Assembly (NCBI GenBank): GCA_004368235.1
Contig: JXTW01000006.1
Span: 1,366 to 65,365 of the forward strand
Direction of reading: 5' to 3'
Origin: Helicobacter anseris
Lineage (GTDB): Bacteria; Campylobacterota; Campylobacteria; Campylobacterales; Helicobacteraceae
DNA length: 64,000 nt
In this document: positions 61,358-64,000 of the stretch, piece after piece
Position numbering within the stretch: position 1 is the stretch's first letter
Layout of the letters: each line of letters opens with the position of its first letter
Made by a program: the position numbers and the translations under genes
Notes under the pieces: model-generated
What the model was told of the DNA's origin: nothing
Databases searched by the model: none
Seen by the model: the letters and a program-made list of their open reading frames with translations, nothing else

Positions 61358-63295
61358 TAAATGCATTAATTTTTGCTCATCTAATATTTCTATACCAAGT
61401 GCTTTTGCTTTTTCTAATTTGCTTCCTGCTTCTTCCCCATAGACTAAGAAATCTGTTTTTTTGCTAATAGATGAGTTAATTTTAGCGCCATATGATTCTA
61501 AGAGTGTTTTAAACTCATCTCGTGATTTAGAAAGAGTGCCTGTGATAACTATGCTTTTGCCAGATATAGGAGAATCTATTTTGCTAGTTTGAGTTACCTT
61601 TGGTGTTAAGATCTTTAAAAGCATAGAAATAAAGCTTTGATTAACACGACAGAATTCCAAAAAAGAATCTGCCATTTCTTCCCCAAATCCGTCCAAATCT
61701 ACAAGAGTTTCTCTATTTTGATGAAAGCATTCATAGCCAAAAATTGAGGCAAGTTTTTTACTCGCACCCTCACCTATATGCTCAATCCCAAGTGCATTAA
61801 TAAGGCGCCAAAGCTCTATATTTTTTGTTGCTGCAATAGCTTGTATGAGATTTCTTGCTTTCTTTTCTTGCCATCCTTCTAATTTTAAAAGCTCATTGAA
61901 ATCTAAACTGTAGAGATCAAGTATATTGGAGATAAGCTTATTCTCAAATAATTGATTAATGATTTTTTCACCAAGTCCATCGATATTAAGGGCTTTTTTA
62001 GAAGCGAAATGAATGATGCTTTCTTTTATTCTAGCTTTGCAATTTAGATTCTGGCATTTAATGAAAACCTCTTCAACTAAAAGTTCAGATCCGCATTCTG
62101 GACATAAAGTAGGGGGAATGATGGTTTTTTGCGTATTATCGCGTCTATTTGTTAGTGGTTTGATAATTTTTGGGATTACATCCCCACTACGAATAATAAT
62201 AACATAGTCATTAATTCGTATATCTTTTCTTTCTATTTCTTTGTAGTTATGTAATGTAGCACGTTTGATTTCTGCGCCTTCAATTTCTATTGGCTCAAGT
62301 TCGGCTACTGGAGTGATCACACCTGTGCGACCAATTTGTGGAGTTACTGATAATATACGAGTGGTTTTTTCAATTGCAGGAAATTTATATGCACAGGCAA
62401 AACGAGGAGATTTGATAGTAAAGCCCAGTTTTTGTTGGGCATTAAAAGAATCAAGCATTATTACCATGCCATCTAGCATCATTGGATAGCTATCACGCAT
62501 AGCCATAATCTCTTTGTAGTAATACTCAATTTCTTGTATATTTTTACAAAGCCGTATAAATGGAATGGGGGAAAATCCTAGTCTTAAAATATCATGCATA
62601 CTTTCAAAGAAACTACTATAATTTAGGGTATGAGCCCCAAATCCCCAAGGGATAAAACTTAATCTGCGTTTAGCAGTTATTAAAGAATCTAATTGTCTTA
62701 TAGAGCCAGCTGCAGCATTTCTTGGATTGGCAAAAAGTGGTTGATTAGATTTAAGGCGCTCTGTATTTAGCTTTTCAAAATCTTCTTTAGTGATAACAAC
62801 TTCACCGCGAATTTCAATTTGTTGAGTATGAGGGATTAGGAGCGGTATAGATTGTATGGTTTTGGCATTTTGTGTGACAAGCTCACCAGCAATTCCATCT
62901 CCACGTGTAGTAGCTGATTTTAAAATACCATTTTCGTATAAAAGATTGAGACTAGCTCCATCAAATTTAGGCGAACATGTAAAGGTGGCATCAGGGTAGA
63001 GCTTATATATTCTTTCACACCATTCTTGTAATTCTTGAGGATTGAATATATCATCTAGACTCCACATTCTCTGTAAATGTGTATTTTTATTAAAGTAATC
63101 AAGTGGTTTATCACCTACACGTTGTGTGGGTGAATAGGGAAGAATAAAATCTGGATTTTGCTCTTCGTAAGATTTAATTTCATGATAGAGTGTGTCATAT
63201 TCCTCATCACTAGCAATAGGATTGTCAAGTACATAGTAGGCATATGCCATCTTATTTAAAAGAAGGATTTTTTCCTCATAGCTAACGCGTGTCAT
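61343..63295 (-). CDS. ligA: NAD-dependent DNA ligase
   Basis: LigA joins nicks in replication and repair. The 650-residue protein has the adenylation domain with SPKFDGASLNLL (catalytic Lys about residue 112) and GEVVITKEDFEKLN, an OB fold, the zinc finger CPECGSELLVEEVFIKCQNLNC, helix-hairpin-helix repeats (about 480-560) and a C-terminal BRCT domain (SGKSIVITGTLSKSRDEFKTLLESYGAKI, about 577-605). Normal length for the family. It is divergent from the CheV-like gene; the same ligA-cheV neighbourhood is known to me in H. pylori. Its last bases overlap the SMR gene. Confidence 0.97.
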   Translation of the reverse strand: MTRVSYEEKILLLNKMAYAYYVLDNPIASDEEYDTLYHEIKSYEEQNPDFILPYSPTQRVGDKPLDYFNKNTHLQRMWSLDDIFNPQELQEWCERIYKLYPDATFTCSPKFDGASLNLLYENGILKSATTRGDGIAGELVTQNAKTIQSIPLLIPHTQQIEIRGEVVITKEDFEKLNTERLKSNQPLFANPRNAAAGSIRQLDSLITAKRRLSFIPWGFGAHTLNYSSFFESMHDILRLGFSPIPFIRLCKNIQEIEYYYKEIMAMRDSYPMMLDGMVIMLDSFNAQQKLGFTIKSPRFACAYKFPAIEKTTRILSVTPQIGRTGVITPVAELEPIEIEGAEIKRATLHNYKEIERKDIRINDYVIIIRSGDVIPKIIKPLTNRRDNTQKTIIPPTLCPECGSELLVEEVFIKCQNLNCKARIKESIIHFASKKALNIDGLGEKIINQLFENKLISNILDLYSLDFNELLKLEGWQEKKARNLIQAIAATKNIELWRLINALGIEHIGEGASKKLASIFGYECFHQNRETLVDLDGFGEEMADSFLEFCRVNQSFISMLLKILTPKVTQTSKIDSPISGKSIVITGTLSKSRDEFKTLLESYGAKINSSISKKTDFLVYGEEAGSKLEKAKALGIEILDEQKLMHLLNQF

Positions 63296-63441
63296 TATGG
63301 ATTCCCTTAATTTATAATTGTTATTTTAAATCATTGAATAAAATTATAGCTGATTTTATCGTTGCCTAGCTTATGGTTGACTAGGAACTATGTCTAGAAT
63401 CTGTGCTACAATTTGACAATATTTTGTACTTGAGGTAGGTA

Positions 63442-64000
63442 ATGCTAGATTCTGCGCAGAATATGCCCCATGTTAACAATGAGGCGCAGTTTTTATGCTT
63501 TTGTCTTGATGATGCACCAAATGCCCAGATTTATGCCATTAATGTTTTTAAGATCCGTGAAGTTATTTATCAAGAAGGGGATTTTGCTCATATAGCAGGT
63601 GGGGAAGATAGTGCTATTTTAGGCATATTAAGTATTAGAGGCGAAAGCATTGCTTTGATTGATATAAAGCGGTGGTTGTATGATTTGAGAGCAGATTTAA
63701 AGCCATATTCTGCACAGGCTAGTAGGAGTTTAATTATGGTTTGTAATTTTTCAAACCACACCATAGGATTAAAAATAGCACAAGTAAGACAAATTATTCA
63801 GAGAAGTTGGACAGATGTGTATGCAAGTAGTGATTATGGGATAAGAGGGCAAAAAGTTGTTGCTACCACTTATGGTGATGATGGAAATATTATTCAGATC
63901 TTAGATATAGAGCAAATGCTTAGTGATATTTTTCCTATGCTTGGCTATCATAATGCCTTAATGCTAGATGGGCTAGAAAAGATTGAGAGTGATAAGATCG
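63442..64000 (+). CDS. cheV: CheV-type chemotaxis coupling protein (partial, runs off the window)
   Basis: The visible 186 residues form a CheW-like domain: QFLCFCLDDAPNAQIYAINVFKIREVI (about residues 15-41), LGILSIRGESIALIDIKRWL (about 65-84), SRSLIMVCNFSNHTIGL and a VRQIIQRSWTDVYA segment. CheV proteins couple receptors to CheA and end in a receiver domain; that domain lies beyond the window. Position next to ligA matches one of the three H. pylori CheV genes (CheV2). The start ATG 63442 has GAGGTAGG upstream. It could also be a plain CheW, but the context favours CheV. Confidence 0.85.
   Translation, partial: MLDSAQNMPHVNNEAQFLCFCLDDAPNAQIYAINVFKIREVIYQEGDFAHIAGGEDSAILGILSIRGESIALIDIKRWLYDLRADLKPYSAQASRSLIMVCNFSNHTIGLKIAQVRQIIQRSWTDVYASSDYGIRGQKVVATTYGDDGNIIQILDIEQMLSDIFPMLGYHNALMLDGLEKIESDKI

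Overview
This window is chromosomal DNA from an AT-rich epsilonproteobacterium (Campylobacterota), almost certainly a Helicobacter. The evidence is: rpoB and rpoC are joined in one reading frame of about 2,880 codons; the flagellin is very close to Helicobacter FlaA; there is a futalosine-pathway amidohydrolase; -10 boxes are often TAGAAT or TATAAT; and several gene orders match those I know from H. pylori (hypBCD; ABC-ATPase/lnt/cvpA/lysS/glyA; murF/hydrolase/ddl; lpxK/nadE; ligA/cheV). I see no rRNA, insertion sequence, prophage, integron or CRISPR array. Gene density is very high and no gene-free stretch exceeds 300 bases except the one filled with tRNAs.

Layout. 1-5.2 kb: uvrC with a small partner gene on the minus strand, then a TTG-started mini-lipoprotein, a FUSC membrane protein and a NYN/OST-HTH protein. 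5.3-7.5 kb: hydrogenase maturation genes hypB, hypC and hypD. 7.5-9.5 kb (minus): a LolD-like ATPase and apolipoprotein N-acyltransferase. 9.6-13.9 kb: cvpA, lysS, glyA and a SPOR-domain protein. 14-20 kb: a run starting with a dihydroorotase homologue that lacks its metal ligands, then an MscS channel, the aminofutalosine deaminase, dnaG and a PP-loop ATPase. 20-23 kb (minus): an outer-membrane protein candidate, YceI and gltX. 23.2-28.3 kb: a TRIC channel, then a minus-strand nucleotide-sugar/glycan block (GT10 fucosyltransferase with a G11 tract, gmd, an exported ATP-dependent DNA ligase, manC).

28.5-45.4 kb is the translation/transcription super-cluster: tRNA-Thr(TGT), Tyr, Gly, Thr(GGT), tuf, rpmG, tRNA-Trp, secE, nusG, rplK, rplA, an L10 leader, rplJ, rplL, a terminator/attenuator, rpoBC, rpsL, rpsG, fusA and a strong terminator. 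45.5-49.1 kb holds a flagellar block (flgM, a FlgN-like gene, flgK) behind a good FliA-type promoter. 49.1-52.2 kb: rpmB, pgsA, rseP, xseA. 52.2-58.8 kb is a long minus-strand run of envelope and cofactor genes (ankyrin protein, HIT protein, murF, acyP, hydrolase, ddl, lpxK, nadE). 59-60.6 kb is flaA with its own FliA-type promoter and a large terminator. The window ends with a paired SMR transporter, ligA (minus) and the beginning of a CheV gene.

The most distinctive items are a probable phase-variable fucosyltransferase (11 consecutive G residues in frame), a probably non-catalytic dihydroorotase homologue, an exported ATP-dependent ligase sitting inside the GDP-mannose/GDP-fucose gene block, and the L10 leader hairpin. 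I found no convincing novel defence or mobile system here; most of the window is conserved Helicobacter housekeeping.
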